Assembly: GCA_032433765.1 (NCBI GenBank)
Contig: JAVIAB010000073.1
Location: 51,719,144 to 51,783,143, forward strand
DNA: 64,000 nt
From: Megaustenia siamemsis
Lineage: Eukaryota > Mollusca > Gastropoda > Stylommatophora > Ariophantidae
Reading direction: 5' to 3'
Position 1 is the first letter of the stretch. Each line of letters starts with the position of its first letter. Below, piece after piece: positions 20,612 through 31,036 of the stretch. A program made the translations under genes and the position numbers. The notes under the pieces were generated by a model. That model did not search any database. It saw only the letters and a list, made by a program, of their open reading frames with translations, and was not told where the DNA came from.

Positions 20612-21177
20612 AAAGTAAAGTAAAGAGCCCTGTCGCGCCAAGTGTCGTATTGGCAATATGGTGCCATTGACCATCATTTTTCTTAAAAAATAATTCGTAA
20701 AGTTATTGCTTCCTTGTTGCAGTTTCCTTATATTCCAAGTTCGGTTTGCTGCCGGAGCTACTGAGTTTGGGTCTCTCTGACACCGTGAGCTGTGTATTTC
20801 ATCCGTTTTGATCGTATTTCGATATTCAGGTTGCTTACGATGAATGATGATATCGTAAGACGGTAAACGGTTGGCTGTGCTCACTTTCTGTGCGGTTTCG
20901 GCTTATGTCTTTTGACGTATGCTGAGACTGCTCTGACGGTGACTGCAGCTACATTTCTTTGTTTGGGAGATGAGATATTAATTCGGATGATTCCACTGGC
21001 ACGGGCGGTTGAGTAATTATTGATTTTAATTTGTTTGCAGTGATACCGGGGCCTTCCATAACCATAATTATAATTTTAATAGAGCTTTGGCGCATGCTAT
21101 TTTGGGGGAATGTGGTCGGCATTACGCCGTACCGCTTTACTTTCCCAGACAAAATCCGATACCCATTGAATGCTTCG
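20612..21177 (-). mobile_element. S1 SINE with 12-bp TSD, split by an X element (S1-4)
   Basis: The 3' part of S1 (20612-20674) and the middle part (about 21066-21177) are collinear on the minus strand, separated by an X-family insertion. The SINE itself is 5'-truncated, ending at a point in the TGGGTACC-like region. CTTGCAGTGTAA is duplicated at 20600-20611 and 21178-21189, which proves the two halves are one insertion. Confidence 0.85.
20675..21065 (-). mobile_element. X-family element nested in an S1 SINE (X3)
   Basis: On the minus strand it begins GGTTATGGAAGGCCCCGG, encodes MEGPGITANKLKSII in an ATG-initiated short frame, and runs to AAACTGCAACAAGGAAG. The last 30 bp (GCAATAACTTTACGAATTAT) also occur near 18872-18895, so this copy has yet another 3' end. 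Exact duplication at the insertion point is not clear. Confidence 0.7.
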
Positions 21178-21269
21178 CTTGCAGTGTAATATTATATATA
21201 TATTTTTTTTAATTCACGAAGAATACATAACAAATACCTTAAATAGTCAGGACCACATTTATTGCATCA

Positions 21270-21545
21270 ACAGATTTATAACAACAAATAAGATACCAAA
21301 ATACGATATTACTATGGCACGTCAAAAGACACAGAGGGCTGGATAGACTAATGATGGAAGGTATGCCTCCTGGGTAACACATCAGGGGTAGAACATGAAG
21401 AAGATGTTTTCAGGATATCAAAAAGACCTTGAATATGACAACAGAAGAAGTGGGAGATTTGGCTAGAGGCAGAAATATTCTTTAAGACGAGCTATGGTGA
21501 TTGCAACGTTCTGCAATGGACATGTGACCTGATATTGATTTACGA
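21270..21545 (+). mobile_element. LINE-J C-terminal fragment
   Basis: The reading GTCAAAAGACACAGAGGGCTGG, DIKKTLNMTTEEVGDLARG and an RRAMVIATFC-like end (with frame breaks) parallels the LINE-J sequences at 12335-13500 and 27745-27900. This copy contains the block that is amplified at 12.4-13.3 kb only once. From 21550 to 21960 nothing else is recognised. Confidence 0.7.
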
Positions 21546-21966
21546 TATTTCAGATGCGAACAAGACAAATCCCTGTCAACACTGAAACAAACTACAACCT
21601 TTATAGAACGGTATTTAAAGCACTGCTGGCACTTCATGGAAAGAATGGACCTTTGGTCGTTGCCCTGCCCTGCCTAACTAATCTTTTATACAAGTATATT
21701 CTAACGCACTCCATTATTTCTAGAAAAATCTTCACAAGGACAGAACTGTGCAGAAATGTAAATTTGTATCAGAGTTTATGGTTGTAAAAGCACTCAGTTC
21801 TTACTGAAGGAGATTAGGTCGAGGAGTCAATAATTTAACACTTTTCTTGTGTGGATAATAGATTCATCATTCAAATCTTTGTTCCTCCTGTATGTCCTGC
21901 GTATGACAAACATTTTCCCAAATGGTTCAGTTATCGGTGCAGATGAAGACCACCCATTTTTATTTT

Positions 21967-22640
21967 CTGTAGTTTAAATTATAATAGTGTGACATATACG
22001 AGCCCAAGTGTGCCTGCAACAATGAGAGCATGAATATGTATAGGACTGTTCTGTAGTTTAAATGTGATTAGTGTGACATATACGAGCCCAAGTGTGCCTG
22101 CAACAATGAGAGCATGAATATGTGTAGAACTGTTCTGTAGTTTAAATGTGATTAGTGTGACATATACGAGCCCAAGTGTGCCTGCAACAATGAGAGCATG
22201 AATATGTGTAGGACTGTTCTGTAGTTTAAATGTGATTAGTGTGACATATACGAGCCCAAGTGTGCCTGCAACAATGAGAGCATGAATATGTGTAGGACTG
22301 TTCTGTAGTTTAAATGTGATTAGTGTGACATATACGAGCCCAAGTGGGCCTGCAACAATGAGAGCATAAATATGTGTAGGACTGTTCTGTAGTTTAAATG
22401 TGATTAGTGTGACCTATACGAACCCAAGTGGGCCTGCAACAATGAGAGCATAAATATGTGTAGGACTGTTCTGTAGTTTAAATGTGATTAGTGTGACGTA
22501 TACGAGCCCAAGTGTGCCTGCAACAATGAGAGCATAAATATGTGTAGGACTGTTCTGTAGTTTAAATGTGATTAGTGTGACATATACCAGCGCAAGTGTG
22601 CCTGCAACAATGAGAGCATACATATGTGTAGGACTGGCCT
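21967..22640. repeat. 84-bp minisatellite, 8 units
   Basis: Units contain TGTAGTTTAAATGTGATTAG, GAGCCCAAGTGTGCCTGCAA and TGAATATGTGTAGGACTG. Period measured at 84 bp (22052, 22136). Because 84 is divisible by three, open frames across it are uninformative. Confidence 0.95.
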
Positions 22641-22649
22641 CTAGTGGAA

Positions 22650-23353
22650 GTGGATGTTGCATTGACGTAACGTGAATGTTTCAGGATAACGTTATTTATT
22701 CGTCTTCATCTCAATGATTGACAACCACATTCTTGCTACGTCATTCTGAGCATTTGAGACAGTATTCTCGCTTGAATGTTACTGGTATTTTAGTGACATA
22801 TTTAGTGTATTTGTAAACCTTCGGTAAATCACATAATGCACAGCCTTCTTGCAGAGTTCACATATTGTTTCCATGATAAGACGATCTAACACGCGAATCA
22901 ACTTCAACAGCCGGCTCATACAGCTCAAAACTCCACCATCCGCGCACTGCACTGCGGGTTTTACTTCATACCTCATCCGCCACAAAACTCACCACAGTTT
23001 GCGTCGAGTGACTACTTCCTGTTTCCAAACATAAAGAATCCACTTTATGGACATCCTTTTTTTCGGAATACCATAATTTTAATAAGAATTGAAGAAGTGG
23101 TTCGGAGACCAGAAGGGTGATTTCTACGCTCAGGGCATCAGATTGGTGAAGAAGTAATAGGAACGTGATTCTCCTTCAACGGTGAACACGTAGAGAAAAT
23201 TACAATTCCAGCCAACTTTCAATATACGTCTTGACAACTCCATACTAAAGTACCAAACTTTATGATCGACCTTCGTATACTGCTGACGGTTAATTTGATT
23301 GCTAGAAATTAATTTACAACTTATGGATTTATTCACAATACTTAGAGTTGTAG

Positions 23354-23356
<3 letters not shown>
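22650..23356. other. No recognised gene
   Basis: Mixed-composition sequence; short frames only. It includes a slightly GC-richer part at 22880-23010 without a convincing product. An AT run follows at 23357-23399, and from 23400 to 23930 the sequence is AT-rich and unassigned. Confidence 0.5.

Positions 23357-23399
<43 letters not shown>
23357..23399. repeat. (AT)n microsatellite
   Basis: About 21 AT dinucleotides. Confidence 0.95.
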
Positions 23400-23403
<4 letters not shown>

Positions 23404-23929
23404 GGTGTGCGCTAATTAGTATTAAGATTATTAAGAAAAGGCACCAAAATATAGGAATTAATGAGAAGCTTGAAATAACAACTAAACACAATAAACACAG
23501 TGTGGACTAATTTCACAAAATACCCGTTTTTGCTCATTCTGTAGATGTGATATCATTAGGTCTAACTTAGTCACACAAAAAATCATCCAATCATAAAAGT
23601 CTAGTCAGATAATGTCCCTTTTTGTGTGGAAACCTTGTAAAGTAACCATCCGCCGACGCCTACAAAAATACCAGAGTTAATTATTATACAAAAGAAAATG
23701 TCGTCGGAATTTTAACAACAACAAAAAAAAAAAAAACAGAAAAACTGAGCTTGTTAATTTTCATTACGTCTGGGGCAAAGAAGTGAACGGGAGATACATT
23801 GACCGCTCTGACAGAGAAATAATTGTCTAGACATCCAATCACGCCATACTGTCCGCATCAGCAATAGATTTCGCCAAGAGTCGAGGTAGCGGGTGGTAAT
23901 ATTTGCTAAACTTATGAAATATTAGTTCA

Positions 23930-24390
23930 AATTCGAAGACTAAGATTGCTGGGGCATGTCCAGCGAATGGAAGAAAAGCGCATTCCCAGGCAAATACTTT
24001 ATGGCGAACTAACACACGGATAAAAGACAAATCCGCAGACCTAAACTACGATATAGAGATATCTGTAAATCATCTCTGAATGACTTCTCCATATTTGAAT
24101 ATAACTGGGAACATCTGGCAAGTGATCGCACATCATGGAGAGTATGTATGGGGAACGGTATAACATCATTTGAGACTGTGCTAGGGCAAAACTTAGAAGA
24201 GAAAAGACTCATGAAAAAGGATGGAAAACCCTGTGGAGTGGGCCTGACTTGTTCATTCTGTGACCGCGTGTGTTTGTCAAACGTTGGTAGAATTAGCCAC
24301 GAGAGAAGCTGTTCGACAAAAACAAAACCTAAAAATAATACACAATAGCCTCCACTAGACCGTCTGACAAGAGGAAAAGAGCCATATATT
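23930..24390 (+). mobile_element. LINE-Z C-terminus with zinc finger
   Basis: The plus strand reads RLLGHVQRMEEKRIPRQILYG, then RRPKLRYRDICKSSL, LASDRTSWR, and a terminal LTCSFCDRVCLSNVGRISHE finger with a C-x2-C ... H-x3-C pattern, followed by a stop near 24346. It is the C-terminal end of an APE-type LINE protein; a cysteine finger after the RT thumb is known in several animal LINE groups. The frame is open from about 24148 but broken upstream. A second, more decayed copy is at 55555-55790. Confidence 0.8.
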
Positions 24391-24394
24391 AGTT

Positions 24395-25080
24395 CAATGT
24401 ATCCAAATGCGGTTAAATAGTCGCAAGAGCGACAATTAAAGATGATATGTCAGTAGTTCATAATTTAGAGACTTAAGGGACTTGAATATTTACAAGCTGG
24501 TAGAATCAGGCTAAATGTGACATTTTTGCTCTATGTGAGTTTGTTTACTCTGTAAAAACTACAATAGCTCTTAAGTTGTTTATTCTTGATCATGTTATTT
24601 AACTGTGAGCTTTATGTGGATATCGCTTGGTTTTGCTGTCAATTTTTTATTATTATTACTACATTGAACTGAGAAGTAGGTTGTGCTGAATATCTTGGCT
24701 CATTGCAAACAAACAATGAAATAAATAACAAAGTGATCAAAAGAACACTGAATGCAGCTTTGAAGAAATTAAAATAAAACAGTTTTACGACTTAGGGCAT
24801 GGAGCTTATATATAAAAAAAAAACACTTACTCTTTTAAAAACCTGTATTTTGTTTCAGAAGCAACATACGACAGTCAAGTGACTATCATCAGATCTTTTG
24901 GAAAATACATTAATAATTTCGAACGGAAATATGACGTAAGAAGGCTCAGGACACCATTAATGTAGAGAAGAACAAACATGTCAATTTTGCAAAATCTAAA
25001 AATTCCACAATACTATTTTGTAAAAAAAAAAAAAAAACCAAAAAAGAAAACAGGAAACAAAGAAAAACATATTTCGATCA
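24395..25080. other. No recognised gene
   Basis: AT-rich, with A-runs near 24815 and 25022. No open frame of interest. Confidence 0.5.
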
Positions 25081-25082
25081 TT

Positions 25083-25203
25083 TAGAACGACATAATATCT
25101 TTAAAAGAAAACTGCTAGAACAAAAATTCATATAGGAGAAGGTGTATCTTGGTCTACGCCCTATGGGCCGGTTACGGCTCGAAAGGTCAATAGATAGATA
25201 GAA
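25083..25203 (+). mobile_element. LINE-G 3' UTR fragment
   Basis: Matches, in direct orientation, the 3' non-coding part of the LINE-G copy at 27939-28700 (AAAATTCATATAGGAGAAGG, GGGCCGGTTACGGCTCGAAA) and ends in a TAGATAGATA-type tetranucleotide tail. Only the extreme 3' end was inserted. Confidence 0.85.
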
Positions 25204-25454
25204 TAGCCTGGAGAAGGTGACTATGAAGGGTAGGTATAGTTTCAGGGAGAGTGGAAGATCTAGAAGAAGGTAGTACAATATAATGCAGACCAGCTATGCA
25301 ATAAATAATCTCCTTATTAGCAGTTGTGAACATCTGTACCATTATAACTAATACAAAGTAAAAAACAATTCTGGCTACTCTGAATTTTTTTCCCTGCAGA
25401 CCAGAGGTACAACAGAATGTGTTGCGTTACCTGCACTATTCATAACATAAACAG

Positions 25455-26200
25455 GATGTACAGTAACGCAGATGAAGGTAGCAATTTCACAGATCTCCTT
25501 CAACAGATAACACAGATGAAGGTAGCAATCTCACAGATCTCCTTCAACAGATAACACAGATGAAGGTAGCAATCTCACAGATCTCCTTCAACAGATAACA
25601 CAGATGAAGGTAGCAATCTCACAGATCTCCTTCAACAGATAACACAGATGAAGGTAGCAATCTCACAGATCTCCTTCAACAGATAACACAGATGAAGGTA
25701 GCAATCTCACAGATCTCCTTCAACAGATAACACAGATGAAGGTAGCAATCTCACAGATCTCCTTCGACAGATAACATAGATGAAGATATCAATCTGGCAG
25801 ATCTCCTTCTACAGATAACATAGATGAAGATATCAATCTGGCAGATCTCCTTCAACAGATAACATAGATGAAGATATCAACCACACAGATCTCCTTCTAC
25901 AGATAACATAGATGAAGATATCAACCACACAGATCTCCTTCAACAGATAACACAGATGAAGGTAGCAACCACACAGATCTCCTTCAACAGATAACACAGA
26001 TGAAGGTATCAACCACACAGATCTCCTTCAACAGATAACACAGATGAAGGTAGCAACCACACAGATCTCCTTCAACAGATAACACAGATGAAGGTAGCAA
26101 CCACACAGATCTTCAACAGATAACACAGATGAAGGTAGCAACCACACAGATCTCCTTCAACAGATAACACAGATGAAGATAGCAATCTCACAGAGCTCCT
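25455..26200. repeat. 44-bp minisatellite, about 17 units, inside an RT pseudogene
   Basis: Units contain ACACAGATGAAGGTAGCAAT and CACAGATCTCCTTCAACAGA. Sub-types GATATCAATCTGG and GCAACCACACAG occupy the middle and right parts. One unit near 26108 is shortened. The array sits between two conserved RT motifs. Confidence 0.95.
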
Positions 26201-26240
26201 TCTTCCAGACGACAAAATAGTATTAACTATAACAGGAAGT

Positions 26241-26420
26241 GGGAGCCGCGATAGCTCAGTGGTTAGTGAACTGGGCTACAAAGGACAGTAAAGCGGCACT
26301 GGCGAAATACCAACCATATTACCCCAAAAATCATGTGCCGAAGGTCTGTAAAATTTATGGTCACTAACACTATATTCCCTATACACAACTTGGCGTGACG
26401 GGGGTACTTTACTATTTTTG
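26241..26420 (+). mobile_element. S1 SINE with internal deletion and TSD (S1-5)
   Basis: The head GGGAGCCGCGATAGCTCAGT is intact, but the part from AAAGGACA to GTAAAGCGG is fused, which removes the B box and about 80 bp. The 3' body and end are intact. AACAGGAAGT is duplicated at 26231-26240 and 26421-26430. It interrupts the LINE-K RT frame. Confidence 0.9.
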
Positions 26421-26585
26421 AACAGGAAGTGAATGCAAACATGATTTGAACAAAGCGTGCATGGACCACAATATGAAAATTAACACAGACAAGTTAGAAG
26501 TCAAGATTAACCAAGAAAACTAAGGACAAATTTTCATTGATAACAATCAAATTAAAGGAAATGATAACTATTAAATATAAACACA

Positions 26586-27055
26586 GTGGCTGTGGAGTTA
26601 GTGTGATGGCTTCCTAATCAGAAGGCTCAGGTTTCGTTTCACAGAAGTTGTGGATTTTTTTTGGGTATTGTAACCAACTAGTCTCCGGGGTTCACCCAGC
26701 CTTCAAAAATAGTCGTCAAAGATTTTTCTTGGAAGTAAAGGCAAACTGACGTGACACCAACCACATCACCCCAAAAATTGTGCAGTTATTACGGAAAAAT
26801 ATGGTTGTTTTTTGTGGCAAACTCTGTGCCGAGAAGTACGGGTTCGACCCTGCTTCGGATATCTATTGTTCTGTTTTTCTTGTCTTTTGTTTGTTTCCGA
26901 GTGCAGTAAACATATCCCTTCCCCTGAGATCATTTGTTGATCTATCGCCTCTGAAGTTTCCCTCCAAATAATACTCATTTATTATTATCTGTATCCCGTC
27001 ACTAACACCATATTGCCCAAACACTTAGCTACGCAGGGGAGAGAACTTTACTTAC
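26586..27055 (+). mobile_element. Diverged S1 SINE split by an S2 SINE (S1-6)
   Basis: The head GTGGCTGTGGAGTTAGTG and body (GTTCACCCAGCC, CCACATCACCCCAAAAAT) are a diverged S1; its 3' part (CCCGTCACTAACACCATATT to ACTTTACTTACT) resumes after 26990. The middle is an S2 copy. The divergence suggests this is one of the older S1 copies. Confidence 0.7.
26795..26985 (+). mobile_element. S2 SINE, 5'-truncated, nested in S1
   Basis: Contains TGGCAAACTCTGTGCCGAGA, the B-box-like GGGTTCGACCCTGC, the TTGTTCTGTTTTTCTTG spacer and the TTTGTTGATCTATCGCCTCT / GAAGTTTCCCTCC end seen in the reverse copy at 7155-7335. Confidence 0.75.
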
Positions 27056-27294
27056 TGCATAGACTTAATACGTACGATGTGTTGTACATCATTTATAGTG
27101 TTTGATTCTCTCTGTTAAACTGCACAGTAACACACATCGACTAGTATGAAGTATTTCTTTCTATTATTTCTGTATTAAACTATATGGTAATACACATCGG
27201 CTAGTATTAGGCCATATTTGTATTATTTTTGTACTAAACTATACAGTAACATACATCGGCTATAATTTGGTCTTATTTTTATTATTTCTGTATT

Positions 27295-27555
27295 TAAAGA
27301 AAAAAATGTAAAGAGCCCCGTCACGTCAAGTGGCGTACAGGGAATATGGTGTTAGTGAACATAAATTTTACAGACCTTCAGCACATGATTTTTGGGGTTA
27401 TTTGATCGGTATTACGCCCGTGCCGCTTTACTTTCCCTGAAAAAAATCCGGTACCCATTTAAGACTGGGTGAACCCGGAAGCCGTCGGTTGGGATCGAAC
27501 CCTACCTCTTGTCCTTTGTAGTCCAGTTCACTAACCACTGAGCTATCGCTGCTCC
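27295..27555 (-). mobile_element. S1 SINE with 12-bp TSD (S1-7)
   Basis: Nearly full-length reverse copy with the head GGAGCAGCGATAGCTCAGTG on the minus strand and the B-box-like GGTTCGATCCC. TATTTCTGTATT is duplicated at 27283-27294 and 27556-27567. Confidence 0.92.
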
Positions 27556-27744
27556 TATTTCTGTATTAAATTATATCATATATCCACCAGTATGCGATTT
27601 TAAAAAAAATGTTTTTCTTTTATTAAAATATACGGTAATAACATCGACTAGTTTGAATGGATTTTTCTATTAGTTCTGTTTCAAAATATACAGTAGCATG
27701 CATCGACTGGTATGAAGCATTCTATTCTCTCAGTACTCTATATA

Positions 27745-27900
27745 ACTTCATAATAATCAGGCCGCATGTCATCTGTAGAACGTTGCATTCGCAACAGCAG
27801 GTCTGAAAGAATCTATGTCTCTAGCCAGATCTCCCACTTCTTCTGCTGTCATATTGAAAGTCTCCTTGTTGTCTTGAAACGCGTCATCCCGAAACCATTC
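27745..27900 (-). mobile_element. LINE-J C-terminal fragment, unexpanded
   Basis: On the minus strand it reads ETFNMTAEEVGDLARDIDSF and an RPAVANATFYR-like end, then a stop and TCATGCGGCCTGAT-like 3' sequence. It has a single copy of the block that forms the array at 12360-13336. The flank 27060-27290 and 27570-27740 show loosely repeated ACAGTAACATACATCGGCTA words. Confidence 0.8.
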
Positions 27901-27938
27901 CTACCATTATTGTTCTCTCCCCCATATCTATCTAATCT

Positions 27939-28700
27939 AATCTATTGACCTTTCGAGCCGTAACCGGCCCACAGGGCGTAGACCAAGATACACCTTCTCC
28001 TATATGAATTTTTGTTCTAGTAGTTTTCTTTTAAAGATATTTTATTAAATCTCGCCATCTGTCTCTGTTCTGTGCAAGCAGTTCTATCTCATTGAGGGAG
28101 CCGATTCCTGCTGCTCTTGCCTCTCTCATCAATGTTCTTCTCAGTGTCTCCCTGGGTCTTCCTCTTTTTCTTTTTCCTGTTGTTTCCCATATGAGGGCTT
28201 GCTTTGCTATTCGATTATTATCTCTTCTCATCACATGTCCAACGTATGACCATCGTCTTTTCTTTATTACTGAAGATATTAGTGGTTGATTGGCGATTTC
28301 TCTAATTTCCTCGTTTGTTTTGAATTCGTTCCATTCTATACCAAGTATTTTCCTTAGACATTTATTTTCGAATGCGTTCAACTTTGTTTCTATATCTCTT
28401 GTTGTTTTCCAGCTTTCACACGCATACGTAAGGGTTGATAGTACATTTGATTTGAATAGCCTAAGTTTTGTGTTTGTGCTAATGAGTTTTGATTTCCACA
28501 ACTTTTCAAGGCTTCTGAAAGACATTGCTGCTTTAGCCAGTCTGATTCTAATTTCTTTGCTCGTATCCCCTTCTCGATCAATGTGACTTCCAAGATAGAT
28601 AAAGTGATCGATCTCTTCTACTGGTTTGTTTTCCATGTATAAAGTACATGGTATACAAGTACAGTATAGTTTGTTAAATAAATGTCTGCTATATCTCACT
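27939..28700 (-). mobile_element. LINE-G C-terminal part and 3' UTR
   Basis: The minus strand has an open frame of about 220 codons (28699 to 28031; no reliable start) with FIYLGSHIDREGDTSKEI, TLTYACESWKTTRDIE, ENKCLRKILGIEWN, YVGHVMRRDNNRIAKQAL, KRKRGRPRETLRRT and NRDRWRDLIKYL, typical of the region after the RT domain of RTE-like LINEs. The 3' UTR contains GGGCCGGTTACGGCTCGAAA and the tail is TAGATTAGATTAGATAG. It is 5'-truncated just before the YLG motif. The open frame indicates moderate age. Confidence 0.85.
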
Positions 28701-28719
28701 GTCCCACAGGCTGACTATC

Positions 28720-29589
28720 TGATATGACCACCGAGCCAGTTAATCTGACTGCTCTTTCTTTACCTTCAACACCAGCGTGACCCAGGACAAACAAAACTAG
28801 AACTTATCACCTCTTTGACCTCTGTATTGATTTCATCTATTACATGCGGATGGAGCCGGTCTGGCTTGCGGGTAAAACGCATTTAAAAAAGACATCGGAG
28901 ACTTGAGTGGGTTTATTTATAATAATATAGGATCTACCACGAGTCCACGTCACTCCTTCAGATGAAAGAGATGGGAGTTAAGATGGGCACAACCAGAAGC
29001 GAGAAACTTAATGGACGTGTAAGAAGACTAATTAACCAACATAGAACTGGAGTCGTCAGTCGCTGGTCACTTAGAGACTTGCTGAGGAGGGGATCTAAGC
29101 ATCTATGGATATGTTCGGGGTACAATGTTGATGACCCCTTAATAACTCAATAACTCAATATAGGATCTGTCAAATTAGATAAGAGCATCTGTCGGAAAGA
29201 TAGTCATTATTATTGCACAACAAAGAAGGGCGGATATTCGAGTACAAGAGAGAAAAGTCTGGCAGAAACAGGAGCTGAGTTTTACTCTAACCAACCCTGG
29301 ATAACAAGAACTATGGAACCGCCTCTGGTGTTAAGAGCTGCATTAAGGTCGTTGCAACATCCCATATGGTCGTGATATATTTGCCACCAAAGCTGTTGCA
29401 ACATGAGGATACAAACATTAACCGCTTTTATTAATCACAAATTTAGACTACATGTGTAAACTAGCAACCTCTAGGAAATGTCACACCTTAAGTGAGCTCT
29501 TACACCTTAAATGAGTCCCCTTACGCAATCGTTCATGCTATTATGACACTGTTCTTTTTGTAATAAGCAACAACACCTGAAGGATTTAA
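28720..29589. other. No recognised gene
   Basis: Mixed sequence with a non-ATG open frame at 28962-29153 that matches nothing I recognise. Confidence 0.45.
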
Positions 29590-29800
29590 TGCAGCCTGCA
29601 AGAACAACAATATGAGGATTAACACAGAAAAGACAGAGGTCATGACCAATGCAGGAAGAAGAGGTAAAAAATAGGACATTATAAGATTATTGAAAACAAA
29701 GACGGAAGCATGTAAATGAATTCAAATACCTGGGAAGTGTGGCAATAAATAGGGAAATCAAGACTGAGTTTAAAACAGATGCAACAAAGCAAACAGAATA
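29590..29800 (+). pseudogene. LINE RT C-terminal fragment
   Basis: The plus strand reads ACKNNNMRINTEKTEVMT, a stop, then VNEFKYLGSVAINREIKTEF. This is the stretch between the RT catalytic box and the YLG motif of an RTE-like LINE. It is truncated at both ends and resembles LINE-A/LINE-K. Confidence 0.75.
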
Positions 29801-29814
29801 ATGGAATAAATTAG

Positions 29815-30657
29815 TTTAGTTTAGTCGACAGATCTTCTTCATTGCACAACCGACAAGTCCATGTTGCTAGGATCCTCTCCTCAACAGGTTCCCCAGCATG
29901 AAGTACACCCACACACACTAGTGAAAGCCCTAAAGATGGGCAGAGCTCTGATGCGTGAACTCAGTAGCGCCGGCGAAGACCTTGTCCTCAAAATCTCCTT
30001 AGTCGTCTCTTACGACATGCGCGGCAGGTTACAGTGGCTCTGTTCTTTTCTCCAAAACAGGTGAAAATTAATACAAAAAGTATATTATAGAACTCAATGG
30101 AGGTAAGCAATAACAAAAAATGGAATATATTAAATGTCTTGCGGGGTCGCGAGTCGATCTGCGGAAAACAGAAAATAAATACAAAATAGATACAAAATGG
30201 TATTAGGCGGCTAAACCTTTAAAGAGGAAAGACAAACTAAGACGATTGACGCAGCCTGTTTTGGTACTCTCCATCCGGGAAGGTTAAACTCCTTTCACTC
30301 TGTCCTTAAATCTCTGTCCTCCTCTTTCGCTAGCTCCTGTGGTGTCTTTTCTTCATTCCTCGCTGTGCTATTTTCATTACCTCTCCTGCTCTTCCCTTTT
30401 TCCTCTCCCCATCGCCACATCTATTCCCCCCCCCCATACCCCCGACCCTATGAGAGCCCTCATTTCATTATCTTCAGGGGTATTTTTCTCATTTAACCGC
30501 ACCGTTTGGCATATCTTTGGTCTTAGACATCTTACCTGGCTCAATGACTATATAATCATGTGACCAACAAGCATATGGGTCCTGGTCACTTCTTCTTTCC
30601 AGGGCCGATTTGTCCTAGCCTATCCCCCTAGCGGATTGTATCAGTCCATCGACTAAC
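29815..30657. other. No recognised gene
   Basis: Includes a segment at 29820-30060 with TTAGTCGTCTCTTACGACATG and GGCAGGTTACAGTGGC words also seen near 62250, so a dispersed repeat fragment is likely. The remainder (30060-30657) is pyrimidine-rich and unassigned. Confidence 0.45.
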
Positions 30658-30668
30658 ATCATCATGCT

Positions 30669-31027
30669 CATCATCAAGTACCGGGCCTGCTGGCGTAGGT
30701 GATCATGTTTCTCCACAACTTTCGATCTCGACGGTTATTTATCATTTCTGTTGTTGACCTTCTGCCAAGCCGTTCTCTTAAGCTGTCTGGTATTTTTTTC
30801 TCTTTGCTTCTCTCTATCTCTTCGTCCCTCAATTTTTCCAGTTGTTACAATATATTCCAGTTGTTCTCTTCTCATCACATGGGCAAAAAATGATTGTTTC
30901 TTCCTAATATTGGAAATTAGCTCTCTTTTTGCTTTGAACTCTTTCAGAACATTTTCATTACTCTTCTTAGCTGTCCATGGTATTCTCAACATTCTTCTGT
31001 AAACCCACATTTCTACAGACTCCAGTG
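30669..31027 (-). mobile_element. LINE-D 3' fragment with 11-bp TSD
   Basis: Reverse copy of the LINE-D end, encoding MWVYRRMLRIPWTAKKSNE, ISNIRKKQSFFAHVMRREQ and KIEGRRDREKQRE. ATCATCATGCT is duplicated at 30658-30668 and 31028-31038. Part of the duplication resembles the triplet tail. Confidence 0.85.
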
Positions 31028-31036
31028 ATCATCATG

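Larger units (their letters stand above)
25385..26565 (+). pseudogene. LINE-K RT fragment carrying an internal minisatellite and a SINE
   Basis: The plus strand begins with an RT motif degraded from RQGC...LP.LFI (RGTTECVALPALFIT), continues to an SNADEGSNFTDLLQQ-like reading, enters the 44-bp array, and exits at ELLLPDDKIVLT, which matches the FADDQV catalytic box of related LINEs. After an S1 insertion it continues with CKHDLNKACMDHNMKINTDK. The order of motifs shows one RT ORF stretched by repeat expansion. Confidence 0.7.

Noticed and set aside
21554..21787. 77-codon plus-strand frame next to LINE-J
   Set aside because: Starts with an ATG but has no similarity that I recognise and no repeat or splice context; length is within chance for this composition.
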